From NCBI RefSeq assembly GCF_036588685.1, contig NC_086383.1:61083448-61147447 (forward strand): a DNA stretch of 64,000 bases, written 5' to 3'. The position numbers and the translations under genes are program-made. Below are positions 1-11,455 of this stretch, in pieces; position 1 is the stretch's first letter; every line of letters begins with the position of its first letter. This DNA comes from Mytilus trossulus (Eukaryota; Mollusca; Bivalvia; Mytilida; Mytilidae). The notes beneath the pieces were generated by a model, which saw only the letters and a list, made by a program, of their open reading frames with translations, made no database searches and was not told the origin of the DNA.

Positions 1-527
1 TGATTCAAGCATCTTTGAAAATAAACGTTATATTACTTATCTTATAATAATGATCATATCCTTTTTATTGAAAAAGGGAAACCCATACAAATTCTGAGTC
101 AGGCTTGCAATTTAGTTAATTTAAACCTTAGATCAATTTTGTCTATTCATGTTTCATCAGTATTTACCATTCATACATTTTATTTTATTTTATTTTCAAA
201 CTTTCACATATTCTGAAAGTGACCTGTATACCTAATCAGTCGGGTGTATTAACATTTATTTTAAAACATAACTGAAATATTCATGGTATGAAGTACAATT
301 TTTTGTGTCGCAGGACTTCCTTTCTTTAGCAGAAGCCATTCAGTCAAACAGGAGTTGTCATTTGAGGGTTGTTGAATGACAAACACCCCCCCCCCCCTTT
401 TTCCGCTTTTTTAATTTAGTATATAAAAAAATCGTATTCCAGATTTTGACCAGGAAGTAATGATTGCATCAGATTTGTAATGATAAAAAAGCTTTAAGTT
501 GAAAATATTTTTGGTAATGAATAACTA
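1..527. other. AT-rich intergenic sequence, no gene seen
   Basis: No open frame or splice structure stands out. There is a run of about 14 C at 386-399 followed by T-rich sequence. Nothing else can be named. Confidence 0.5.
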
Positions 528-1840
528 GAGGCTCTAAAGAGCCTGTGTCGCTCACCTTGGTCTATGTGCATATTAAACAAAGGACACAAATGGATTCATG
601 ACAAAATTGTATTTTGGTGATGGTGATGTGTTTGAAGTTCTTACTTTACTGAACGTTCTTGCTTCTTACAATTATATCTATAATGAACTTTGCCCATTAG
701 TAACAGAGAAAAATATTTGGTACAAATTTACCGAATTAATGAAAATTGTTAAAAATTGACTATAAAGGGCAATAACTCCTTAAGGGGTCAATTGACCATT
801 TAGGTCATGTTGACTTATTTGTAGATCTTACTTTGCTGAACATTATTGCTGTTTACAGTTTATCTCTATCTATAATAGTATTCAAGATAATAACCAAAAA
901 CGGCAAAATTTCTTTAAAAATTACCAATTGGAGGGCAGCAAGCCAACAACCGATTGTCCAATTCATCTGAAAATTTCAGGGCAGATAGATATTGACCTGA
1001 TAAACATTTTTATCCCATGTCAAATTTCCTCAAAATGCTTTGGTTTTTGAGTTATAAGCCAAAAACTGCATTTTACCCCTATGTTCTATTTTTAGCTGTG
1101 GCGGCCATCTTGGTTGGTTGACCGGGTCACGCCACACATTTTTTAAACTAGATACCCCAAAGATGATTGTGGCCAAGTTTGGATTAATTTGGCTCAGTGG
1201 TTTCAGAGGAGAAGATTTTTGTAAAAGATTACTTAGATTTATGAAAAATGGTTAAAAATTGACTATAAAGGGCAATAACTCCTAAAGGGGTCAACTGACC
1301 ATTTCGGTCATGTTGACTTATTTGTAAATCTAACTTTGCTGAACATTATTACTGTTTACAGTTTATCTCTATCTATAATAATATTCAAGATAATAACCAA
1401 AAACAGCAAAATTTCCTCAAAATTACCAATTCAGGGGCAGCAACCCAACAACAGGTTAACCGATTCATCTGAAAATTTTAGGGCAGATAGATCTTGACCT
1501 GATAAACATTTTTACCCCAGTCAGATTTCCTCTAAATGCTTTGGTTTTTGAGTTATAAGCCAAAAACTGCATTTTACCCCTATGTTCTATTTTTAGCCGT
1601 GACGGCCATCTTGGTTGGATGACCGGGTCACGCCACACATTTTTTAAACTAGATACCCCAATGATGATTGTGGCCAAGTTTGGTTTGATTTGGCCCAGTA
1701 GTTTCAGAGGAGAAGATTTTTGTAAAAGTTAACGACGACGGACGACGACGGACGACGGACGACGACGACGGACGACGGACGACGGACGCCAAGTGATGAG
1801 AAAAGCTCACTTGGCCCTTCGGGCCAGGTGAGCTAATTAT
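528..1840. repeat. Dispersed bivalve repeat with internal 0.5-kb tandem duplication
   Basis: Two ~500-bp units follow each other (about 733-1235 and 1236-1733; the phrase 'tataaagggc' recurs at 761 and 1264, a period of 503). They are followed by a CGACGGACGACGG-type low-complexity tract (1731-1790). The edges carry GCTCACCT and AGGTGAGC as short inverted ends. I recognise the family as very common in mussel DNA. The element closes with a hairpin at 1804-1834. Its transposition class is unknown to me. The short open frames inside are not genes. Confidence 0.8.
1804..1834. other. 14-bp-arm hairpin at repeat end
   Basis: AGCTCACTTGGCCC (1804-1817) pairs with GGGCCAGGTGAGCT (1821-1834) across a TTC loop, with one G-T pair. 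It is the conserved right end of the preceding repeat, not a gene terminator. Confidence 0.8.
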
Positions 1841-2000
1841 GACGCAATACATTGTAACATTATTAAATGAGACAAACTGTAACTAATAAAATTATTTCAA
1901 TGTGAAAGTATTTTTTTCACCGGTTTCTCCGGTCACAATAAAAATGCCTGTTATATTCCTATCAAAAAATCAAATACAAAGAAAGACTGGTTTTGATCAC

Positions 2001-2037
2001 GGAAGTATCATATTGATAATTATCAATGAATACTTCC
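2001..2037. other. Nested palindrome
   Basis: GGAAGTAT and ATACTTCC flank the perfect 16-nt palindrome ATTGATAATTATCAAT (2012-2027). It lies about 290 bp upstream of the CCAAT/TATA promoter. Function is unknown. Confidence 0.7.
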
Positions 2038-2323
2038 ATGTTTCGACTAACACGTTTTCCCTTGTGATCCACCGGAAATACGATATGTAAACAATGAATG
2101 AAACATCTTTTGATAATATAGATATTTTATTAGAATATTTTACTTTTAAAACATATATTATGAAAACATCGTAAATCAATTACATCATGTATACAATTAA
2201 CTTGAATTATCTATATAGCTGAAAGCTTTAATAAACGAACGCATACGTTATTTCTATATATATTTAATACGAGATAATAAATATCATCTTAAAATAGCGA
2301 ATGACGATTTAAAGTCCTATTCT

Positions 2324-2398
2324 GATTGGTCAGATAAAAATAACTATTGTAAAAATATCAATACGCGTCATGGTGATTCCCAGCAGTTTGTATATAAA
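2324..2398 (+). promoter_or_regulatory. CCAAT/TATA promoter of the left-hand gene
   Basis: GATTGGTCAG (an inverted CCAAT box, 2324-2333) lies ~58 bp upstream of TATATAAA (2391-2398). A start near 2420 would place the first ATG at 2442, immediately followed by TAA (a minimal start-stop uORF), and the second at 2490. The motif arrangement is seen in the sequence; promoter activity is inferred. Confidence 0.55.
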
Positions 2399-2489
2399 CA
2401 AATGCGGGTAGAAGATATTTCATCACCCAACTGAAATTCATGTAAAAAGACGAAGGACCATACCGCTAGACGAACGAGCCAAACCCAAA

Positions 2490-2973
2490 ATGATCAACAA
2501 CCCACCACGCCACCGTAAGCACCGACGAGGGTCGTCCAAAATGATGTGGGGTTCCTCGCGCCATCGTTTTTTCGCCAACCCGCCTCACCATTGGGTCTCC
2601 CCTAAGTACCGGCCTCAACAAGAAGAGTGGGACATTTTACCGATCCACATCTGTGCATTGGGAAGTGGGCTTGACTGCAGGAAGAAAACAAGATACATTA
2701 AGGTTTCAGTTTGAACCATTTAATATGTATATAGGAGAAAATTTCAATGTTCATTTTCATGAAAATTTCAATTTTTGGAAATTCTTAGATAATAATTCAT
2801 CAGGAGGACTGATTCATTCAGATTTCATCCCAAATAAGATATTCACAGAAATGATGATTTCAAATTCTGCCAAGCGGATCCGAGACGTGCCAAATGCAGG
2901 AGGTAGTTCTGTTATATCAGAAGTGTTATCTTTCGAGTTCCTCAACAAGGCATGCCAGGCTGAATTACTGAAG
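2490..2973 (+). CDS. Uncharacterised conserved protein, exon 1
   Basis: This is the first coding exon of a three-exon gene. The frame that joins exon 2 is open from 2545 to the donor AAG|GTAAAT (after 2973) and reads a plausible globular sequence ending in ...SEVLSFEFLNKACQAELLK. The upstream start is uncertain. The first good ATG (2490) opens a different frame that stops at 2712-2714, so the two frames overlap at 2545-2712. The first ATG in the joining frame is at 2725. The possibilities are a start at 2725, an unrecognised short intron, a base-level error or a real frameshift. I do not recognise a named family with certainty. The protein resembles a widespread eukaryotic unknown with a 'DY...GVSVTRAM' core (see exon 2). 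Confidence 0.6.
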
Positions 2974-3639
2974 GTAAATACTCTTTAAAGTCTATAAAAA
3001 TGATAAGTTCTACCAATACATATATATTCATGATATACTCACATAAGTTAATTTACTCCATTCAAAAAGTTTCAAGTTGCAAAAATAACATCCCCCTATT
3101 TTTCTTCTTCATCAAACATACTGAAACCTTATCCCAAGGTACATAGTCATAATTATATTTTGTATGACATATAAAAATAAGAATAATTAATGTAATTTAA
3201 TACTTGTATTTTTTCATGTGATGTCATAGTTCATTAAATTATGACCAATAAGGATACAACTAGTTCACACACAGCTGAAAAATGAATGACGCAATCGAAA
3301 CTGACATCAATAAATACAGAATAGAAAAAATCCCAGGACCCTTGACATTTAAAGACAATAAGACTCGGTATTTTAAATTTATTTTCAATATATTTACCTT
3401 CCGAAAGATCTTTGGATTTATTTATATTTATTGTGTTTTTCTTTGATCTAATTGCTGACCTGGGCACAGTCTTTTTGGTGGTACAACAATGTATTATTGT
3501 TCCTCAATCTTAGTTTATTGGTTTGTGGTTTTATTTTGTTATTTCAGTAAATATTTTCTTTTTTCCAGTAATATCTCACTGTCGTTTCTTTTTTACTATT
3601 TTTGTGTTATCATTTATTTCTTTTGTTGTTTTTTTACAG

Positions 3640-3802
3640 ACCGAGATGGAAGTTAGATATTTTCCAGAAGGAGGTTCAATAACTGACTACGTATGTAAAA
3701 TTTTCGACAAGAAAGTGGGCGTGTCCGTAACCAGGGCTATGAAGTACAGAGGGCAATACACAGAAGAAGACGCCCACCATTTACTGACTAAAAAACTAAA
3801 GG
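3640..3802 (+). CDS. Uncharacterised conserved protein, exon 2
   Basis: The exon runs from a polypyrimidine tract plus TTACAG|ACC to AAGG|GTAAGT. Exon 1 joins it in phase 0 and it leaves in phase 1. It encodes TEMEVRYFPEGG, SITDYVCKIFDKK and VGVSVTRAMKYRG, then a helical stretch ending HHLLTKKLKG. The Glu in exon 1 (SEVLSFEF), the Asp of TDY and the strand VGVSVTR are spaced somewhat like a degenerate PD-(D/E)XK nuclease fold. That is a guess from pattern only, because the catalytic E-x-K is not present as such. The intron before it is 666 bp and the one after 611 bp. The latter holds a 14-G run near 4071-4083. Confidence 0.7.
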
Positions 3803-4413
3803 GTAAGTAAGACTAGAAAGTTTGTAGAAAATAAAAACTTTCAATTGACTTACTTGAATTTTGCCGCAACCATAAGATTTCCAGTACTTCCGGACGGTTA
3901 GTGACGGTTTCAGAAAAAAATCTTTTTTGGCATAGAAACGTAGAAAAAGTTTCTTCGTTAATCTTGGCTAGACTTTGACTATTGCAGACAATTACTCCTC
4001 TCTTTCTTCGAACCCTGATCCACACACGCCAGTATTCACACACAAAAAGTTCCATTATTCATTATTCGGGGGGGGGGGGGGGGGTAGAGATAAGGAGTGA
4101 AAAGATAAAGACAAAGCGACCTTGGTACATCCTCACCGATAGGAAATATGCACTAAAAACTAGAAATATACAATACCATCACGGCATTGGCACTGAACAT
4201 TTTGTAGGATTAAAATACATGTATTAAATAATCCATTATGATTTCACAACTGAAATATCAGATGCCAATTATGGCAAGACTATTACGGATTGCACCAAAC
4301 GTAGAATGGTCTAGCTGTTCTCTAAATAACAAACATTGTTTAACTTGAAACAAACCACCGCTTTAACAAAAATTTTCATGGTCTTTTTAATATTTTTTAT
4401 TATTTTATTTCAG

Positions 4414-4604
4414 GAGTAATTCAGTCAAGTAAAAACTCTATGGAAAAATGGAGCAAACAGATTCTACACGTCTGGGTACCAAACAAGCACACTGCTAACA
4501 CTATAACCAAGGTCTACAACAAGTTGTCTGCCAATGTCCGCTCTAACACTATCGTCATGGTGACAAGATCATCTTGCTCTTCATACATTTATACGAATGG
4601 ATGA
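4414..4604 (+). CDS. Uncharacterised conserved protein, exon 3 (terminal)
   Basis: The acceptor TTTCAG|GAGTAA completes the split Gly codon, and translation then reads VIQSSKNSMEKWSKQILHVW and on to SSYIYTNG with TGA at 4602-4604. All three exons keep frame. With exons 1-2 the product is at least ~200 residues. There is no membrane segment. The helix-strand pattern (MEKWSKQILHVWVPNKHTANTI) continues the fold of exon 2. Two damaged copies of exactly this exon lie at 27.94 and 38.96 kb, so the duplicated module begins in intron 2. Function is unknown. Confidence 0.72.
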
Positions 4605-5464
4605 AAATCAGAACGAGCTAGAAAGAAGAGTATAAGCATGCAAGCAAAATAAATTGCGTTTATCAAAAGCCAGCTCTCTGTGGCCTGAAAGTTAAATTGA
4701 GTAAATCACTGAATCTCAGAAACAAAGAAGAGCAAATGTTGGGATGTTAAGAACCGAGTCATTCTAACCACCGAGTCATTCGCCGATCGAGCAATCCAAC
4801 CACCGGGACATTCGAGTCATTCCATCACCGGGCAATCCAACAAATGAGTCATTTGATTGCCGAGCTATCCAACCAATGAGTCATTTGATCACAGAGCAAT
4901 CCAACCACTGAGTCATTCGATCGCCGAGCTATCCAACCAATGAGTCATTGGATCACAGAGCAATCTAACCAATGAGTCATTCAATAACCGAGTAATCCAT
5001 CCAATGAGTCATTGGATCGCCGAGCAATCCAACCAATGAGTCATTCGATCGCCGAGCAATCAAACAACGAGTCATTCGATCGCCGAACAATTTAACCAAT
5101 GAGTCATTCGATCGCCGAGCTATCTTACCAATGAGTCATTCGATCGCCGAACAATCTAACCAATGAGTCATTCGATCGCCGAGCAATCCAACCATCAAGT
5201 TAATCAAATCACCGAGCCATTTTAAAACAGAGTCATTCATTCGATCATCGATTCATTCAACCACCGAGTGATTCGATCACAGAACCCTCCAACCACCAAG
5301 CTATTCAACCACATAGTCATTCGACCATCGATAAGATGTTGAGTTTGAAAAAAAAAAAATGTCATCAAGAAATATTACTTGGTAACATAAACGAGTTTCA
5401 AGTCATAACATTGAAGAAAACTACTTGATGTGTAATATTGTAAAAGTTATTTATTGATAATAAA
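4605..5464 (+). other. Probable 3' UTR with minisatellite and poly(A) signal
   Basis: After the stop codon no further splice site is needed. The stretch runs through the minisatellite to AATAAA at 5459-5464, the first good polyadenylation signal. The same order (exon, minisatellite, TTATTGATAATAAAAGATC) is kept in both duplicate copies, which supports one transcription unit. This is inference; no transcript data. Confidence 0.5.
4751..5330 (+). repeat. ~32-bp minisatellite, about 18 units
   Basis: The unit is close to ACCAATGAGTCATTCGATCG followed by CCGAGCAATCCA, with degeneration at both ends. TGAGTCA, the AP-1/TRE consensus, occurs in about ten units of this copy; most units of the sister arrays have CGAGTCA instead. 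The array is imperfect and not coding. Confidence 0.9.
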
Positions 5465-6952
5465 AGATCATTTATGGAAAAATAATACACAAGACTCAAT
5501 CTGAAAGAGACTTTTCACAGTAAAACAATAAGAACAAACAAGCAAACAAAACAAAGATTCCTTCATTGCTACATTTTAGCTCAATCCTAAATACAAGGTT
5601 GGTCAAAGAATACCAACACGGATGAGAGAAACCATGTTTAATACTCAGCGAACAGTTGCTTGGAAAATCAAATTGATCATTAAATAAGTGTCAACTGTGT
5701 CCATTTGACATTTTGGATATTTCATATACACCCACCTAACCCTAAGTATAGCGGTTAATACATATTTTCTTGCGAATGGTTTATCTAAACAAAGAAGTTT
5801 CGTGTTCTTTATCTGTTTGGCTCTAACAGATTTAACAAAGGTAGGTCGGTCCCCTCCGTAATATATCCAGTATGCCTTCAGAATATCAAATAGTGTCAAG
5901 AATTTCAATAACGACCGGATACCAGTCTATAACAAAGGTGACTCGGAGAAAAAAAGTATATGTACATAAGTTTTATAATGAAAACTATTCATTGAGATAT
6001 AAAAAAAAACATATGCATTAGTTTTTTTTATTTGAGGTTTCTTATGACTTTAACAATACGGATGAATACGCGTTTGTGGAAAATAAGGTTAATTTGTTAT
6101 ATTTGCCGCTGGACGTTTTAAGCAAACAATTAGTCATTGAATTGTCAAAATTACCACCAAATATTATTCCCGTACGATGTAAGTAAATGTTTATTATGGA
6201 CACGTTTTTATATAGATCAGACCGTTGGTTTTCCCGTTTGAATGCCGGGTTTTACACTAGTCTTGTAATTTTGTGGTCCTTTATAGCTTGCTGTTCGGTG
6301 TTAGCCAATTAAGGCTCCGTCTTGATGGCCGTACCTTGACCTATAGATAATGATCTATAATGGTTTAATTTTATAAATTGTGACTTGGATGGAGTGTTAT
6401 CTCATGACACTCATACCAAATCTTCCTATATCTACGTATATCTAGAATACAAGTCCTTTCAACCCAAAGGATATCTTCAACCAAATTAAAACAACTAGAT
6501 ATGTTAGTTAATTTAATGCAATTTGTATCATGTTTATGGTTTTACGGTACAACCATGACAGTATAGTCCTTTCGGATCTGTCTGCCTGGAACTTCGTAAG
6601 CTGGTACGTTTATGATTTTTTTGGATTAAGTATAGAATTTGATGGTACCAAAAATTACACGATACTTTCGTATTATCGAATGACTTCACCAGCAATCAGT
6701 GATCATTATCAAAAACTAAGTATGATCCCCGTTTTCCCTTGAATTGTGTGAGATCTCGCCACTAATCATTTTACCGATCATCCTAATATGCTACTGTGAT
6801 TACTGATCTATTTTTAATGTATTTACCTGCAACCTTGCTAATCACAGATGTTCTGCATCATATAACTTTTTTTTTATAATCTCGCCTGATTACTTATTAC
6901 AAAAAAAGTTATTAATGATTTGCAAAGTTATACCAAAAATTATGTTTTCTGG

Positions 6953-7285
6953 TCTGTACTTCCGTTCGTTGGTCCGTTCGTCCGTCTGTCTGTCCGTAAG
7001 TTCGTTCGTCCGTCTGTCCGTGCGTTCGTCCGTCCGTGTGTTCGTCCGTCCGTTCGTTCGTCTGCTCGTTCGTCCGTTCGTCCGTCCGTCTGTCCCGTTA
7101 ATGTTTTTGGTCGAAGAAGTTTTTGATAAAGTTGAAGTCAAACTAACTTGAAACTTATTTCACATGTTCTCTATGATATGATCTTTCTAATTTTATTGCC
7201 AATAAAAAAGATTTCCCCCAATTTTCACGGTCCATTGAACATGAAAAAAAAAATGAGTGCGGATGGGGCATCCTTGTACTATGGA
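6953..7285. repeat. TCCGTTCG/TCCGTCTG low-complexity tract with dispersed-repeat tail
   Basis: An imperfect tetranucleotide-like tract (about 6960-7095) made of CCGT, TCGT and CTGT is followed by a tail I know from many mussel loci. Apparent arginine-, serine- or valine-rich open frames on both strands here are artefacts of the tract. Confidence 0.85.
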
Positions 7286-10013
7286 CAATTTTTTTTTTTA
7301 TCGTATATTGATATCACGTTGGCGTCGTCGTCGTCGTCGTCCGAATACTTCTAGTTTTCGCACTATAACTTTAGTTTAAGTGAATAGAAAGCTATGAAAT
7401 TTTGACACAAGGTTTATGATCACAAGAGAAAGGTTGGGATTGACTTTGGGAGTTTTGGTTCCAACAGTTTAGGAATTAGGGGTCAAAAAAGGGCCCAAAT
7501 AAGCATTATTTTTGGTTTTCGCACAATTACTTTAGTATAAGTGAATAGAAATCAATGAAGTTTAAACACAAGGTCTATAACCACAAAAGGAAGACTGGGA
7601 TTGTTTTTGGGAGTTGAGGTCCGAACGGTTTAGGATTTAGGGGCAAAAAGGGGCCAAAATAAGCCTTTTTCTTGGTTTTCGCACCATAACTTTAGTATCA
7701 GTAAATAGAAATCTATGAAATTTTAACACAAAGTTTATAACCAAAAAAGGAAGGTTGGGATTGATTTAAGGAGTTTTTGTCCCAACAGTTTAGGAATGAA
7801 GGGTCCAACATTAAAGTTTGTTGATTTCATCAAAAGTTAAATAATTGGGGTTCTTTGATATGCCAAATCTAACTGTGTATGTAGATTCTTAATGTTTGGT
7901 CCCGTTTTCAAATTGGCCTACATTAAGGTCCAAAGGGTCCAAAATTAAACTTAGTTTGATTTTAACAAAAAGTGAATCCTTGGGTTTCTAAGTTATGCTG
8001 AATCTAAAAATGTACTTAGATTTTTTATTATTGGCCAAGTTTTCAAGTTGGTCCAAAATTAAACTTTTTTTTTGTTTGATTTCATCAAAAATTGAATAAT
8101 TTGGGTTCTTTGATATGCCAAATCTAAATGTGTATGTAGAATCTCAATTTTTGGTCCCGTTTTCAAATTGGTCTACATTAAAGTCTAAAGGGTCCATAAT
8201 TAAACTAAGTTTGATTTTAACAAACATTGAATTCTTGGGCTTCTTTGATATGCTGAATCTAAACATGTACTTAGATTTTTATACGACCGCAAATTTTGAA
8301 AAAAATTTCGTCGTATATTGCTATCACGTTGGCGTCGTCGTCTGCGTCGTCGTCGTCGTCGTCGTCGTCCGAATACTTTTAGTTTTCGCACTCTAACTTT
8401 AGTAAAAGTGAATAGAAATCTATGAAATTTTAACACAAGGTTTATGACCACAAAAGAAAGGTTGGTATTTTTTTTGAGAGTTTTGGTCCCAACTGTTTAG
8501 GAATTAGGGGCCTAAAAGGGCCCAAATAAGCATTTTCTTGGTTTTCGCACTATAACTTTAGTTTAAGTTAATAGAAATATATGAAATTTTGACACAAGGT
8601 TTATGACCACAAAAGGAAGGTTGGTATTGATTTTGGGAGTTTAGGTCCCAATAGTTTAGGAATTGGGGGCCAAAAAGGGACCCAAATAAGCATTTTTCTT
8701 GGTTTTCACACCGTAACATTAGTATAAGTAAATAGAAATCTATGACATTTAAACACAAGGTTTATGACCATAAAAGGAAGGTTGATATTGATTTTGGGAG
8801 TTTTGGTCCCAACAGTTTAGGAATAAGGGGACCAAAGGGTCCAAAATTAAACTTTGTTTGATTTCATCAAAATTGAATAATTGGGGTTCTTTGATATGCC
8901 GAATCTAACTGTGTATGTAGATTCTTAACTTTTGGTCCCGTTTTCAAATTGGTCTACATTAAGGTCCAAAGGGTCCAAAATTAAACTTAGTTTGATTTTG
9001 ACAAAAAATGAATCCGTTGGGTTCTTTGATATGCTGAATCTGAAAAATTACTTAGATTCTTGATTATTGGCCCAGTTTTCAAGTTGGTCCAAATCGGGGT
9101 CCAAAATTAAACTTTGATTGATTTCATCAAAAATTGAATAAATGGGGTTCATTGATATGCCAAATCTAACTGTGTATGTAGATTCTTCATTTTTGGTCCT
9201 GTTTTCAAATTGGTCTACATTAAAGTCCAAAGGGTCCAAAATTAAACTTAGTTTGATTTTAACAAAAATTGAAATCTTGGGGTTCTTTGATATGCTGAAT
9301 CCAAACAAGTACTTAGATTTTTGATTATGGGCCCAGTTTTCAAGTTGGTCCAAATCAGGATCTAAAATATTATATTAAGTATTGTGCAATAGCAAGTCTT
9401 TTCAATTGCACAGTATTGCACAATGGCAAGAAATATCTAATTGCACAATATTGTGAAATAGCAATATTTTTTCTTAATTAGAGTTATCTTTCTTTGTCCA
9501 GAATCAACTCAAATCTTTGTTATATACAATGTATATTCACTTTTTACTACCAACTGATAAATTAAAATAATCTTTACCATTCAGTGATAACAAGCAGTTT
9601 TTTTTACATCTTAATATTTTATGATGTATTTAAATGAGTAGTTATTGTTGCAAACTCCATTAGAAATTTAATTGAGATTAGTTTTGGAATAAGGGAAAGG
9701 GGGATGTGATTAAAAAAAATTGGGTTCAATTTTCTCATTTGAAATTTCATAAATAAAAAGAAAATTTCTTCAAACATTTTTTTGAGAGGATTAATATTCA
9801 ACAGCATAGTGAATTGCTCTAAGAGAAAACAAAAATTTTAAGTTCATTAGAACACATTCATTCTGTGTCAGAAACCTATGCTGTGTCAACTATTTAATCA
9901 CAATCCAAATTTAGAGCTGAATCCAGCTTGAATGTTGTGTCCATACTTGCCCCAACCGTTCAGGGTTCAACCTCTGCGGTCGTATAAAGCTACGCCCAGC
10001 GGAGCATCTGGTT
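7286..10013. repeat. Large composite mussel repeat with ~1-kb tandem units
   Basis: GTTGGCGTCGTCGTCGTC followed by 'ccgaatact' and then 'gttttcgcac' blocks occurs at ~7317 and again at ~8328, with many ~165-bp sub-repeats ('gggagttttggtccca'). Further ~250-bp 'ccaaattggtctacattaa' sub-repeats follow, and the block ends with the 'gcggtcgtataaag' motif near 9979. No coding potential; open frames here are repeat artefacts. Confidence 0.85.
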
Positions 10014-10712
10014 GATTATGGGACCAGTTTTCAAATTGGTCCAAATCAGGATCCAAAATCATTATATTAAATATTGTGCAATAGCAAGAAATTTTCCATT
10101 GCACAGTATTGCACAATAGCAAGAAATCTTTAATTGCACAGTATTGCGCAATAGCAAGAAATATCTAATTGCACAATATTGTGCAATAGCAAGATTTGTT
10201 TTAATTGGAGTTATCTTTCTTTGTCCAGAATAGTAGTTGAATCAACTTTAATCATTGTTTTATACAATATACAATGTATATTCACTTTTACTACCAACTG
10301 ATCAATTAAAACAATCTTTATCATTCAGTGATAACAAGCACTATTTTTCCTTTTTTACATCTTAATATTTTATGATGTATTTAAATGAGTAGTTATTGTT
10401 GCAAACTCCATTAGAAATTTGAATTGAGATCAGTTTTGGAATAAGGGAAAGGGGGATGTGAAAAAAAATGGGGGGGGGGGAATTTTTCTCATTTCAGATT
10501 TCATAAATAAAAGAAAATTTCTTCAAACATTTTTTTGAGAGGATTTATATTCAACAGCATAGTGAATTGCTCAAAGACAAGACAAAAATTTTAAGTTCAT
10601 TAGAACACATTTATTCTGTGTCAGAAACCTATGCTGTGTCAATTATTTAATCACAATCCAAATTTAGAGCTGAATCCAGCTTAAATGTTGTGTTCATACT
10701 TGTTTTTTTTTA
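10014..10712. repeat. Partial tandem copy of the preceding repeat's 3' half
   Basis: This repeats about 9330-9935 almost base for base, including the TTGCACAATATTGTGCAA-type short tandem units (10070-10195) and the 'ggaataagggaaaggggga' tract, with a 10-G run near 10470. Confidence 0.85.
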
Positions 10713-10734
10713 TAAATATAGACTGATTAAGAAG

Positions 10735-11455
10735 GGATATAATTACGATACTGTTGTCAAGTCATTAAAGATTGCATATTTTGGCGTTAATATTGAGTCA
10801 CTGATAAGGTCTTTGCGTCGGAACTAAAGACATTTATTCTAAAAACAGTTGTTGGCATGACACGGGTTATGTTCTTCTCATATATGTTATGATGGTATGA
10901 TACTAAACCCCTAACGGGAAGGATTGTGCCTGAGGTTCATATGATGAAATCATAATCTTTCAGTCAGTTTAATTGAAGTCTGGAGCTGGCATGTCAGTTA
11001 ACTGCTAGTAGTCTGTTGTTATTTATGTATTATTGTCATTTTGTTTATTTTCTTTGGTTACATCTTCTGACATCAGACTCGGACTTCTCTTGAACTGAAT
11101 TTTAATGTGCGTATTGTTATGCGTTTATTTTTCTACATTGGTTAGAGGTATAGGGGGAGGGTTGAGATCTCACAAACATGTTTAACCCCGCCGCATTTTT
11201 GCGCCTGTCCCAAGACAGGAGCCTCTGGCCTTTGTTAGTCTTGTATTATTTTTATATTAGTTTCTTGTGTACAATTTGGAAATTAGTATGGCGTTCATTA
11301 TCACTGAACTAGTATATATTTGTTTAGGGGCCAGCTGAAGGACGCCTCCGGGTGCGGGAATTTCTCGCTACATTGAAGACCTGTTGGTGACCTTCTGCTT
11401 TTGTTTTTTATTTTGGTCGGGTTGTTGTCTCTTTGACACATTCCCCATTTCCATT
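10735..11455 (+). repeat. Dispersed ~0.7-kb mussel element (family R-A), copy 1
   Basis: The block runs from 'attgcatattttggcgttaa' to the 'gacacattccccatttcc' end. It is closely matched by 14733-15440 and by degenerate pieces elsewhere. There is no coding capacity. Confidence 0.8.

Larger units (their letters stand above)
4190..6950. repeat. Segmental duplication module, copy A
   Basis: From the end of intron 2 (about 4190) this block is paralogous to about 26.74-30.73 and 38.74-41.93 kb: terminal exon, minisatellite, AATAAA region, a tract with CCTAACCCTAAGTATAGCGG (around 5738-5755), and the 'actgatctatttttaat' tract (6800-6840). Beyond the minisatellite (5465-6950) I find no supported gene. 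One 87-codon minus-strand frame (5645-5908) is broken or altered in the other copies. Copy A stops at about 6950, just where the other copies carry a tRNA-like sequence; a simple-repeat element follows instead. Confidence 0.8.

Noticed and set aside
1465-1852. Minus-strand open frames of 67-70 codons
   Set aside because: They lie inside a dispersed repeat and its CGACGG tract, with no start context or splice support.
5738-5755. CCTAACCCTAA as telomere repeat
   Set aside because: Less than two repeat units in a segmental duplication; chance match.
5645-5908. Minus-strand 87-codon frame, partly recognisable in the second duplicate (28927-29139)
   Set aside because: The frame is changed in copy B and broken in copy C and matches no family I know; similarity follows from the segmental duplication.
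6890-7151. Open frames on both strands with Arg/Thr- or Ser/Val-rich repeats
   Set aside because: They are translations of the TCCG/TTCG/TCTG simple repeat; both strands are open for compositional reasons only.
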